A DNA stretch of 64,000 nt, from contig NC_135262.1 in NCBI RefSeq assembly GCF_964204865.1, forward strand, positions 2,170,001 through 2,234,000. The letters run 5' to 3'. A model generated the notes under the pieces. The model worked only from the letters and a program-made list of their open reading frames with translations. It made no database searches and was not told the DNA's origin. This document shows, in pieces, positions 54,664 through 64,000 of the stretch. The DNA comes from Styela clava. Its lineage: Eukaryota; Chordata; Ascidiacea; Stolidobranchia; Styelidae. How positions within the stretch are numbered: position 1 is the stretch's first letter; the number at the start of each line of letters is the position of its first letter. The translations under genes were made by a program, and so were the position numbers.

Positions 54664-55780
54664 CATAGACGATTTTTAAACGGTTCCTCAGTGTTTGATG
54701 AAACAATTCGAGTTGGTCAGACGACACAGACCTCAATATTGTCTCAGTTGAAATGAAGATCTCTCTAAGTTTTCACTTGGAGTTCTTTTTAATGCATAAA
54801 AATGAAATTTCTCTTGAATTTATTACCTGCGCGCTGTAGTTTGAAATGGCAAATGTTTATAGGCGGAAATTAATGTGGCCCGCACGCTACCATCAATGTG
54901 CATATATGGCCCAGTAATACATATCGTTTGCGGACCACTGGTGTATAGCAAGACTCTTAAAACACTCTGAAAGGTTTTATCGACCTTTTCTGGTTTATGT
55001 TTTCTTCTGTAAAGTTGTAATAAATAAATCTCATCATTAATTCATAAAGGTCGACTGGGCATGAAAAATGTGTATGAATATTGCATTCAACACTGTGAAA
55101 AAGTGCATCAAAAAGAACCACTATTTTCAGATAAATTTTAGTATTAAATTATCATAATTATCATTGCATTAACTCAAGTTTTAAATAGGAAAGGTTGCGA
55201 TGTTTCCAAATGAATAAACGCATCTAAGGTTGCATGTTTTGAATCTCGGTGTGATAATTTGTTGAGTTTACTATGATATGCAAGTTAAACTTACGTTTTT
55301 TAGTATTAAGCTATTTTTAGTAAAGACAACTATATGAAAATTATGATTAATTCGTTATATATGGCCATATATAAATTGTATGTGTATATTTCTGAGTTAT
55401 CTGTGGGCCTAGCATAACAATAATTCGTACTTCCTGGTGTATCATGTACATAGTTAAAAATACGGTAAAAAATCATGCATTCGAATAAAATGATTCTTCC
55501 GATCGCATTCGATTATGAAGAATTTTGCTATGACTGAACGCAGCCTCGTATGCTCGACCTAAATTATATTTATTTCGTTTTTGAATTTTGTTTCAGCGCG
55601 AATGTATATCTTACGTGATAATTAAAAATATAGTAATGTATTTTGCATTTGAGGGTAAACAAGTCGCTTTTCCAATAGCATTATATCTTGAGTATTCAGC
55701 CACTAATTCATTTAGGGTTCCGTGTTTTGTACTTTTATGGCGTGTCTGCTTTTCATTCAAACTTTACCCTCCATATATAG
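54664..55780. other. Non-coding stretch with a lone hAT-type end
   Basis: 'gtggcccgcacgctacc' and 'tatggcccag' with 'gcggaccactgg' at 54870-54945 look like a very short or eroded hAT-type element. No gene recognised. Confidence 0.45.
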
Positions 55781-55791
55781 AGGCTCTATAC

Positions 55792-56238
55792 CAGGGGTCG
55801 TCAACCTACGGCCCGCGGGCCGGATCCGGCGCGCGGTGCACTATAATCCGGCCCGCGAAGCTTCACTGAATTATAGTAACAAAACATCCGTTTTGACGAA
55901 TATATTTTTTAGACTAAATTATATTATAACCTAACAATTATATATTTCACAATTACTCGTTTGATGAGCATATAATTTAATTATAATTAAGCATATGGCA
56001 ACAAAACACAGCAAAGTTGATGCTTAGTGCAAAGGGTTCAATGGCGCTGAAAATATTCAAATGGAATTTTATGAGATGCAATGAGGAAATGAATCTATAT
56101 TCTATTCGAGAAATGTATCACTGCTTGATTTTTATTATAAAAAGTACCATCCGTTCGTTCGGTTTTTCAATTTTCTAAAAATATGTGCGGCCCGCCAGCG
56201 ATTTTGGCCCTCAAGCGACAAAAGGTTGCCGACCCCTG
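55792..56238. mobile_element. hAT-type element, 447 bp, perfect 8-bp TSD
   Basis: Ends CAGGGGTCGTCAACCTACGG and GGTTGCCGACCCCTG are inverted. Identical octamers CTCTATAC flank it at 55784-55791 and 56239-56246. 'ggcccgcgggccgg' and 'gcggcccgccagcg' lie next to the ends. Confidence 0.93.
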
Positions 56239-56371
56239 CTCTATACTCTCCCGCGGCTTTAATTTATCATGTGTATCAATAATTGAATCTAATTTACATA
56301 TATAGGTTGTCAAATACGTCCGCCAATCCGCTTTTTAGGTAACTGTTAGTGGTTTTATATATGTATACTGT

Positions 56372-56558
56372 GGTGACCGTACATTTGAACCTACGTACAT
56401 TTGAACCCATGAGTATATCCACGGGTTCAATCTATATGCGGGTGCTAAAACCCATGGGTTAGGGTTAGTGTGGGTTCAACTATGCGAAAAACAAAAAAAA
56501 TTCCATAGGTGCAATAGCATACAGGTGCAATTGCCATGGGTTCAAATGTAATGGAACC
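56372..56558 (+). mobile_element. 187-bp MITE with 9-bp TSD, copy 2
   Basis: Ends GGTGACCGTACATTTGAACC and 'gggttcaaatgtaatggaac' plus C. Flanks GTATACTGT (56363-56371) and GTATACTTT (56559-56567) match at 8 of 9. Its length equals copy 1 at 8110-8296. The core has GGTTAGGGTTAG. Confidence 0.88.
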
Positions 56559-56937
56559 GTATACTTTATATGCTAAATGTATATTCGACCCTGGGCAGAC
56601 ATAACATTGTATGCAAGCGTTAGCTAATTTTACCGCTGTATTCTCTGAAATAAAATATTTTCACAAAGACAAAAAAGAACATCAGCATTTTTTTATATGT
56701 GTAAAGAGAGGCTGTGACTTTTCAAAGTTTCACATTTTTTTTTATTTTGCGTTAGTGTATGTATATTTATATATTTGTGTGTATGTGTACTTTTATGCCT
56801 TGTGTATTAGTTTATATGGTGCTTTTAAAAAGCAAGTTTGTCGATCCTGTTTAGATTCTCTAACTCTTCAGGGTTTCAATTTTTGTTTATGTGATTCTGT
56901 TTATATTTATGTGTTTGTGAATGTGTGTTTTTAATGT

Positions 56938-57180
56938 GTGCATCAACTTGAATTGCAGTTTATTCCGACGGAAGTTATAATAGCATTGATGGCATCGCTT
57001 GTATCTAATTTGCATACTAGGTTTGTCAAACTGCTCCGTGATAGCGGTTTTAGAGAGAAAAAAGGTTTTGGCGTTGAATCGACAACAGTCAAGCGGGTCG
57101 GTGTAGACTCAGAGGCGAAGCCGACAAAATGTTGTTTTGCGATGTTTGCGGATTTATTGTATGGAGAAATATTCAAGTAA
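56938..57180 (+). CDS. Exon-like ORF, copy 1 of an ancient tandem duplication (doubtful)
   Basis: After an acceptor-like 'ttgaattgcag' (to 56958) the frame reads FIPTEVIIALMASLVSNLHT and RFVKLLRDSGFREKKG and runs to a TAA at 57178. The copy at 57347 has the same acceptor and a similar opening. Alternatively both are non-coding repeat units whose similarity is not due to protein selection. No family recognised. Confidence 0.25.
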   Translation: MHQLELQFIPTEVIIALMASLVSNLHTRFVKLLRDSGFREKKGFGVESTTVKRVGVDSEAKPTKCCFAMFADLLYGEIFK

Positions 57181-57340
57181 AAAAGTGTGAGTAAAACAAA
57201 AAGTTTCGTAATAACGAAAAGCAGAAAATAAGCACATTTGTGTGTATAGGGTATTTTGAGTGCATTAAATTTTTGTTTATGTCAATATACTTGTGTGTAC
57301 ATGTATGCGCTACTCTGTAGTGTGTGTGTGACGACCAAAA

Positions 57341-57592
57341 TTGCAGGTTAATTTCCCGGATAAATTGATAGCCATAATGATATCAACTGGATGTAATTTG
57401 CAAAATGGTTTGTCAAAAATGCTTTCTAATTTACGTGAAGGTGCTTTTGGAGGAAGCAAGCTTTGGGCGCTGTTTTGGCAGTGGTTAGTAGCTAGGTATG
57501 TATGTAGGATGGCGTCAGGGGCGTGTTTAGTGGGTCAGCCGCCTCAGGAAACACACTATAGGGGTAAGTATGTTGGAAAGTTTGATGATTAA
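57341..57592 (+). CDS. Exon-like ORF, copy 2 of an ancient tandem duplication (doubtful)
   Basis: After 'aaaattgcag' (to 57346) the frame reads VNFPDKLIAIMISTGCNLQN, GLSKMLSNLREG and continues to a TAA at 57590. It aligns with copy 1 around P-x-x-x-I-A-x-M and NL...K-L. The TG/TA-rich DNA upstream is also shared. Unknown function. Confidence 0.25.
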   Translation: MQVNFPDKLIAIMISTGCNLQNGLSKMLSNLREGAFGGSKLWALFWQWLVARYVCRMASGACLVGQPPQETHYRGKYVGKFDD

Positions 57593-57954
57593 AATGGCGC
57601 GTGTAACCATGTTTTATTCATTGTTCTAGATATAAAATAGTCTGCGTACGATTATCGAGGAGAGATACGTCTTTTAAAGGTGAAATGGCTTGTGTTTGAA
57701 AGACCAAAACTAAGTTTCTCATTGGAACAAATTATGAAGGGCTAGCTTAACCGCAATAGCTCTCTTTTTTGTGTTTCTTTTTAAGTGGCAAGTAGTTTTG
57801 AAGGTGCAGCAGTTTGCAATAAAAATTCAAGCCTGTTGCTTTTCCAATTGACAAAATTGTTGGAGATTTTTTAGTTATATACTATATTCGGTCGTGAATG
57901 GAATTAACATCGAATTCACGCATTGGCTCATAATTTTAAAATAAACTATTTCTA

Positions 57955-58268
57955 TGCCGTTTCGATTTGTATACAGGTAATATTAGCCTTTTTTTGTAGA
58001 ACTCCCACTTTGTCTGTTCGTGTATTTATGTATATATTTTGTAGATGCAATGGTCATATAACCAACTTCAGACATATGGCTGGCCAACACAAAAAAAAAT
58101 AGTTTTTCTTTGTACACAACGAGTTACAGTGATAAACGCACCGGGCAAAACGGCGAAAATTTTAACGTAGTGACAAGAGTGTATGTAAATTTACCCATGT
58201 ACGCGCCATTTTTAAACATAAAATGTCATATTAGGATTCTATGCCTGGTGGGGAAAATCTGAGTGTTG
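57955..58268. repeat. Left arm of a ~290-bp inverted repeat
   Basis: Its inverse matches 60256-60530: 'tgtctgaagttggttatatg', 'gttttgcccgg' and 'gcatagaatcctaat' occur in matching order. The arms are about 2 kb apart. Confidence 0.7.
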
Positions 58269-58630
58269 ACGAGGGTCATACTAAATGGCTTGGCGGGCCA
58301 GATTGCGGCCCGCGTGCCGCCTATTGCACACCCATGGGTTAGAGTTAGAGCGTTGTACTCAAATATGCTTGTAAATGCTTCAATGCTTGTAAATCTAAAA
58401 TTTCAATCTCGTGACCGCCAATTCACCCAGTATGTGAAAAATTTGCCCAAACAGAAAAATTCCGGACCTTCCAAAATTACTAGCGTTTAACTTACGTCAG
58501 CTGTTCCCAACCAGGTGCCACGGAGAAGTTGGAGGAGGGAAAAATGCTAGGCGCTGATTTTACTTTTCACTTCACAATAATACTCGCCATTCTTCCTAGT
58601 TTCACTGATTTATTAGGATATTCCACAGTT

Positions 58631-58995
58631 TTTTTTTACATTGTTGAGCATTAATTGAACATAACACACAAAAAAATAACATTATAAATACTACTTGAGT
58701 GATAAATAGGGGGTGACCGTACATTTGAACCCATGTACATTTGAACCCACGTGTATATCCGCGGGTTCAATCTATATTCGGGTGCTAAAACCCATGGGTT
58801 AGGGTTAGTATGGGTTCAACTATCCGTAGAACAAAAAATTTCCATATGTGCAATAGCATGCAGGTGCAATTGTCATGGGTTCAAATGTACGTGGGTTCAA
58901 ATGTAATGGAACCTTTTTTTACATTGTTGAGCATTAATTGAACATAACACACAAAATAACATTATAAATACTACTTGGGTGATAAATAGGGGGCT
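58631..58995. repeat. ~81-bp direct repeats flanking a MITE
   Basis: 58631-58711 and 58914-58994 are near identical ('tttttttacattgttgag' to 'gataaatagggg'), differing by a few A in a run and one A/G. They are far longer than a target duplication. Confidence 0.85.
58712..58913 (+). mobile_element. 187-bp family MITE, copy 3 (202 bp)
   Basis: Ends GGTGACCGTACATTTGAACC and 'gggttcaaatgtaatggaac' plus C. It has an additional 'gtgggttcaaatgta' block near the right end compared with copy 2. No simple 9-bp flanking pair is seen. Confidence 0.85.
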
Positions 58996-59310
58996 ATGAT
59001 ATGACTATGATAAATAGGGGGCTATGACATCCCAAAGGGGGGCACGTGCCATAAAAAGTTGGGAACCACTGCCTTACTTATTAATGTATGCTTGAAAAGA
59101 ATCTAATCGGGCTGAAGGTGTTAACACGTCTCATACAAAATTCTCTCTCTTTTTCTTCATGTCAAAGTGTACACGAATCCGAGGTAAAACAAGTTGTTTT
59201 TTCGATTTTCGTTAAAAGCATTTGCGTTCTAAAAACATGATAGCATGATCCAGTGTAACTGGTTATTATGTAATCATACGAGGTTTATTTTTAGCAACCG
59301 GTCACGTGAC

Positions 59311-60035
59311 TAGATAGATATGATCGATGACGGACGGCATCGCTCGTATATCAGAAAAGCGATTTGACAGGCTTGCAAATGTATAGAGATATACATGGCA
59401 GGAAATTAAAGTTTTTGGAACCGGGGGCTATAATTTCGCGCACTTAGACTGACGGGCCATGTGAGTGTGACGTAAAAATTTAAATTTTATGAACAATATT
59501 TACAGTGTTACGAAAGCGAAAGTGGGAAACAATACGCCTCGTGGCAAAACTAAATTTAACCGCAATCTCAACAAATTCCTTGAGCTATTTTTAAGATAAA
59601 ACATCAAAATTTGGTTTTAGACAGCATCGGGCGCGCTAGATTAACTTACCAAACGGCCCAGATTTGGCCCGTAGGTAGTAGTTTGCCCATGCCAGTACTA
59701 TAATGTTACCTTCTTACCCTAAATTTAGTTTGGTTAGGTAAACAGAACGACTATCTAGATATGCTCAATGATGGAGATCATGGTGGCATCGCTCGTGTAT
59801 CAGAAAAGCTATTTGACAGACTTGCAAATACATAGACGGATACTGTACTATACTGTTACGTTCTTGCATTAAATTTGTGATTTGGGTGAAGTTTGGTTTG
59901 GTGAGTTAAACAGAGAATAACTCGCTAGATAGGATATATGATCGACGATATAGTGGTATTGCTTGAGTATTGGAAATGCGAATTGACAGACTTACTTACG
60001 TGTAGAGAGATGCGCTTGCAGTTTGATTAACTATG
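59311..60035. repeat. Three-unit repeat interrupted by a hAT-type element
   Basis: 'ggcatcgctcgtatatcaga' with 'gcgatttgacaggcttgcaaat' near 59337 recurs near 59785 and, more diverged, near 59962. The last two are about 178 bp apart. The first is pushed away by the element at 59430-59697. Confidence 0.75.
59430..59697. mobile_element. hAT-type non-autonomous element, relative of 48003-48313
   Basis: 'gactgacgggccatgtgagtgtgacgtaaa' is shared as GACGGGCCATGTGAGTGTGA; 'ttatgaacaatatttaca' and the right end 'agtttgcccatgcc' also match. Confidence 0.7.
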
Positions 60036-60255
60036 GTGTTATTGCCATTAATTAATTTTCTGATCTGATTTCTTTAATTTTGTTTATATCAGGCTGGAAT
60101 AAGTTAGGGTACTAATTCTGCTATGTTTCGGAACAATTGCAGTCACCAAGATGGTGTTAATTTTGAATCGCCTCGCCGCTACTTTTTATTATCTGTTTTC
60201 TCTGATTCCAAGTATCTTGGATTAGAATGAGTTAGGGATGGCCCGTTAAGTGTGG

Positions 60256-60530
60256 CCCATTATATCAACACTCAGATTTTTCCCCATCAAGCATAGAATC
60301 CTAATCCGACAGTTTATTTTAAAAAGGGCTTACTTTTATGGGTCAAAATAAATAATGTTTTTTGCTCTTGTCGTTGCGTTAAATATTTCGTCGTTTTGCC
60401 CGGCTCATTTATTATACTGTAAAACTAAGCGATATCCACATTCTCTTCTCTTGCATTTTCCGCTAAATTTTTTGTGTGTGCTAGCTAGATGTCTGAAGTT
60501 GGTTATATGGCCAATCGATAAAAACGTAGC
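60256..60530. repeat. Right arm of a ~290-bp inverted repeat
   Basis: Inverse match of 57955-58268, see that entry. A frame at 60355-60714 runs through it but does not look conserved. Confidence 0.7.
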
Positions 60531-60739
60531 AAACAACTGGTTTAGAAGTTATTTGAAAACATATAGAATTATGGCTGTACATTGCACGGGATGTAAGCGT
60601 AAAGCAGTAACAATTAAACGAATGCAGAAAACTTTAATTGAATTGAAATTATTTTTGTTATTTTCGGAAATATGGAATTGTTATTCTGACAATGGTTCAA
60701 TGTTTTATTTTTAAATTTTGATTGACAAGACCATTTTCC

Positions 60740-60960
60740 GCAATGTGCGTCTGCATTATATACAAATATTTACTTTTCAAGTTGAACGAATCCGACCGCC
60801 ATATTTTAGCGAAAAAGAATTCATCACATTGCCACACATGGGTTTAGATAAACATCGTCTGTTTGTCGTTATCATGTACCAGCCATGTGGGACCGGAGAT
60901 GAGTTACAACTCGTTTTCCGGGTACATAATGAGACATTGTTTGCTCACAGGAATCATGTG
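60740..60960 (+). CDS. Exon-like ORF of unknown function (doubtful)
   Basis: After 'tttacttttcaag' the frame reads VERIRPPYFSEKEFITLPHM, GLDKHRLFVVIMYQPCGTGD and ELQLVFRVHNE before a stop at 60964. Residue composition resembles real protein. No adjoining exon or family identified. Confidence 0.25.
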
Positions 60961-61232
60961 GTTTAAATGTATTGTGAAATCACAATGCACAATGATAACG
61001 TCGCTATAGTAACGTGTGCGTCAATAACAGAACTTCGTTTGCAAAAATATAACAGCATCAATGATTTATAGCCACTAACGAGAGAGTGAATGATGGATGG
61101 GTCACATTGCGACGCAAAATTTTGAACGAATGTCTGTTTTGAAAAGCGATTTTGCGGTATTTGCAGTGAGACACAAACTCGTACGTCTTATTCAACCCTA
61201 TTTTGCTTTATTCGTGAGTGATTTGGCTCGCT

Positions 61233-61295
61233 ATGAATCCTCCAAATGAACCAACTGTCACAGATAAGGTTTTGCTACTGTGGTTGTGTATGAAG
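61233..61295 (+). CDS. Possible first coding exon, unknown gene (doubtful)
   Basis: ATG at 61233 gives 21 codons (MNPPNEPTVTDK, VLLLWLCMK) ending at a strong donor AAG|GTAAGC. Any further exons would lie downstream or beyond the window; none was identified. Confidence 0.25.
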
Positions 61296-61727
61296 GTAAG
61301 CATTCCAGATTGGTTGTTTATTGTACGGCAACTTAACAATATAAAACTTAACACAGCAAAATCAGAGGACACAACAAAACGCAACCGACCTCCATACCAA
61401 CGGCCGAAGAAAGAGAACGAAAGATATATTTTCTCTCGGGCGTGTAATGAGTGCTCGCAGTCCAGACCCGGTTAAAACTGTCCCAGTTAAAGGTATGGTG
61501 AATAGCATACAGAGAAATACAAAAACATATTAACACAATACAAACACGGACATGGTCTTTGTCATAACCGAGATGAAATTGCGCATGAGTGAATGAAGAT
61601 GGGTTATATATTACGATGCACGGGTATCAACGACACGCTTAAGCATAAATGCTTTGATCATTGTTTTGTCATAACATTGCTCCGCCTTTAACTGTATGAT
61701 ATATTTTTTATCCCGTTTAGCTTAGAT

Positions 61728-62205
61728 CAGGGTGGTCCAAACCCAGGCCCGCGGGCCACATGTGGCCCGCCGCTTTATTATCTGTGGCCCGCGTCACATT
61801 CGGAAGGTAATCAAAAAATCGCATTTCGTGTTGTTTCGTAATAGAAATAATCAGTAAAATCTTTTGACATATTGTTACATCAATAATGTCACTGAATTGA
61901 CTAGTGTTATGACTAGCTGAGGCAACTAGCGAAGTTGAATAATGTGCTTGGCAGTCTAAATTATTGTCTAGCTTTCTATTTTTTTGGTCGGCAATATGTG
62001 CTAACAATATAGGCATCATAGAAAACTAAAAATCGAATGCGGATTATATTATTCTGGGATGGCTATGTCTGATAACTATGTGTTTGCACAATAAAAGTGT
62101 TTGTTTTATATTGCACTGTTTACCTATTCTTGGCCCTATTGTGACCCGCGAACAATGCAAAAATAATTTTGTGGCCCGCGAAGCCGACAACCTTGGACCA
62201 CCCTG
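61728..62205. mobile_element. hAT-type MITE, 478 bp, with TSD and paralogous empty site
   Basis: Ends CAGGGTGGTCCAAACCCAGG and 'ccttggaccaccctg' are inverted. Identical octamers GCTTAGAT flank it at 61720-61727 and 62206-62213. The right copy of the duplication has one GCTTAGAT at 63784-63791 and no element, an exact empty site. Confidence 0.97.
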
Positions 62206-62238
62206 GCTTAGATTATGATGGGTTGGGTCGGGGTTCTG

Positions 62239-62503
62239 CAGTGGTTCCTGAACTTTTTTCCCGCGACCCCAATTTTCGTAAAAAATCAAAAATTATAGAT
62301 ATTCGCGACCCCACAACAAATAAAGTACAGCATTTTCAAAAATCATTCTTTTTAATTATCTTTTCGAGAACATACGCCGGTATGTCGTCTGTGCGTTTCT
62401 GGAACCTTGGTTTGTTACCGTATTGTACGTCAGCGGAAGGCGACCTCGGAAAATCTTCAAGTGACCCCACCCGGGGTCGCGACCCACAGTTTGGGAACCA
62501 TTG
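62239..62503. mobile_element. hAT-type MITE, ~265 bp, left duplication copy
   Basis: CAGTGGTTCCTGAACTTTTT and 'acagtttgggaaccattg' are inverted; 'cgcgaccccaatttt' and 'ggggtcgcgaccc' lie inside. Present in both copies of the duplication, so it inserted before the duplication. No clear target duplication. Confidence 0.8.
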
Positions 62504-63417
62504 ATTCGAGGGTAATATCCAAATATTGCCCCGCTACACAGTAAAGTAGCCTTAGTTGTCCTAACCTTACCTAAAATGAACAGAATCGGAGAAAAAGGAC
62601 AGAAAATATCTTTTGTATATTTCAAACAGGTGTTTATTTAATACCTGCTGCCCCACGCCTAGTTTTCTCACCCGTTTTCTGGGATTCTATTGTTTTAGTT
62701 TAGGATAGAGCAGTGTTTCCCAATCTATGAGTCGCGATCAAGAGCGTATAGCCAACAAAGCCAGATAAAAGCAAATACTAATATCTAACAATATCTTAAA
62801 GAATCGCTCTACAGAGGTACTTCGCTGTCGAAGTTATTCACGGCATATAAGCGCGCATTTTCAACTATAAATGATTATTGATAACAAACCAGAAAACGTT
62901 CGGTTTTCCGTAAATCGTTTCATAATAGATCAAAATGGTGTTGGAAAAGACGTATGAATTTAAATCTTACTGCGAATGCCGCAAAATTGCTTCATAAAAA
63001 AATGTTGGAAATTTTTTTGAGAGGTGTGTGATGTCGGGGTAATGGTCCCTAAGCCCCTACTCACCCCACCCTCGACTACGCCCATGGGCTAGAGTGCTAT
63101 CCTGTCATTACGCTACCACCATTTTTGGATGAACCAAAAAATATTCCGATCATTTGAAAATAAAGTAGCTCAACGTCTTATTACGCCATTATACCCCCCC
63201 CCCCTCCCCATTTTGGGCTGGCTACGCTCTTGCAGTCATTACATATCACTAGATACTTGCGCAGAGACTTGTTTGAAGTAAAATGGCGTTTAAATACCTT
63301 GTATTTACTCCCGAAGTAACTTGGATTAAATTAACTCTTTTGCCACAACCTATAAGCTTAAATAAGCATACTTTTATTACGAATATCCGTTGAAATCAAC
63401 TATTATGACTAAATAAT
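62504..63417. other. Spacer between the duplicated segments
   Basis: 'cagtgtttcccaatctatg' with 'gtcgcgatcaagag' at 62710-62745 is a lone hAT-type end. A run of about 13 C lies near 63195-63208. No gene recognised. Confidence 0.5.
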
Positions 63418-64000
63418 CAGCAAAATCAGAGGACACAACAAAACGCAACCGACCTCCATACCAACGGCCGAAGAAAGAGAACGAAAGATATATTTTCTCT
63501 CGGACGTGTAATGAGTGCTCGCAGTACAGACCCGGTTAAAACTGTCCCAGTTAAAGGTATGGTGAATAGCATACAGAGAAGTACAAAAATATATTAACAC
63601 AATACAAACACGGACATGGTCTGTGTCATAACCGAGATGAAATTGCGCATGAGTGAATGAAGATGGGTTATATATTACGATGCACGGGTATCAACGACAC
63701 GCTTAAGCATAAATGCTTTGATCATTGTTTTATCATAACATTGCTCCGCCTTTAACTGTATGATATATTTTTTATCCCGTTTAGCTTAGATTATGATGGG
63801 TTGGGTCGGGGTTCTGCAGTGGTTCCGAAACTTTTTTCCCGCGACCCCAATTTTCGTAAAAAATCAAAAATTATAGATATTCGCGACCCCACAACAAATA
63901 AAGTACAGCATTTTCAAAAATCATTCTTTTTAATTATCCTACCGAGAACATACGCCTGTATGTCGTCTGTGTGTTTCTGGCACCTTGGTTTGTTACCGTA
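63418..64000 (+). repeat. Segmental duplication, right copy (runs off window end)
   Basis: Matches 61356-62400 minus the 478-bp element. The MITE that begins at 63817 (CAGTGGTTCCGAAACTTTTT) is cut by the window end. Confidence 0.95.

Larger units (their letters stand above)
58498..59071. mobile_element. hAT-type element enclosing copy 3 of the 187-bp MITE
   Basis: CAGCTGTTCCCAACCAGG at the left and 'aaagttgggaaccactg' at the right are inverted. Flanks ACTTACGT and CCTTACTT match at 6 of 8. The inside holds the MITE at 58712-58913 between two ~81-bp direct repeats. Confidence 0.7.
61356..62505 (+). repeat. Segmental duplication, left copy (with MITE insertion)
   Basis: From 'cagcaaaatcagaggacac' this matches 63418-64000 nearly base for base. 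It carries an extra 478-bp element at 61728-62205 that is missing from the right copy. Confidence 0.95.

Noticed and set aside
55588-55869. 93-residue ORF
   Set aside because: Its C-terminal third is read from a hAT-type element end; no independent support.
62356-62625. 89-residue minus-strand ORF
   Set aside because: Shadow of a MITE present in both copies of the terminal duplication.

Overview
This is eukaryotic, animal nuclear DNA: AT-rich, intron-containing and crowded with transposable elements. The protein genes are metazoan in type (TTC36, a mitochondrial-type cyclophilin, a secreted SOUL/HEBP-like protein, C2H2 zinc-finger relics), and there is a canonical animal 5S rRNA gene. My best guess is a marine invertebrate, possibly an ascidian tunicate; this is inferred from composition and gene content and is not proven. 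There is no CRISPR array, operon or prokaryotic feature.

Layout. 1-3.4 kb: three decayed C2H2 zinc-finger copies, two of them head to head. 3.4-11.2 kb: repeats, including a 1.26-kb hAT element with a perfect 8-bp target duplication, a tRNA-derived SINE and a 4-unit tandem array. 11.2-11.8 kb: an intact single-exon cyclophilin (minus strand). 12-17 kb: palindromic MITEs and a 1.2-kb hAT element. 18.2-25.0 kb: a complete four-exon TTC36 gene (plus strand). Its 5.15-kb second intron is mostly one hAT element (19220-23719) that carries a second, transposase-bearing hAT (19322-21633) and a third inverted-repeat element (22597-23386). 25.3-30 kb: more nested elements and a second SINE. 30.2-32.3 kb: one intact-looking 5S rRNA gene and one 5S copy with a 10-bp deletion. 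33.5-34.3 kb: an intact single-exon secreted SOUL/HEBP-like gene with a TATA box. 35-64 kb: no gene I can support firmly; MITEs, a dimeric satellite-like array (38.2-39.5 kb), several two- to three-copy local repeats, a few exon-like ORFs, and a terminal duplication in which one copy preserves the empty site of a MITE present in the other.

How the parts work together. The genes are unrelated housekeeping or physiological loci (protein folding, a TPR adaptor, a secreted haem-binding-fold protein, ribosomal RNA) and form no pathway. The unifying theme is transposons. At least nine inverted-repeat families are present, most with hAT-type ends and 8-bp duplications, one with apparent 9-bp duplications. 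They nest inside one another, inside TTC36 introns and around the 5S genes. I found no convincing new enzymatic or defence system. The most notable items are the nested hAT stack, the paralogous empty site, the uniform 187-bp MITE family, and two genes whose stop codon lies inside their AATAAA signal.
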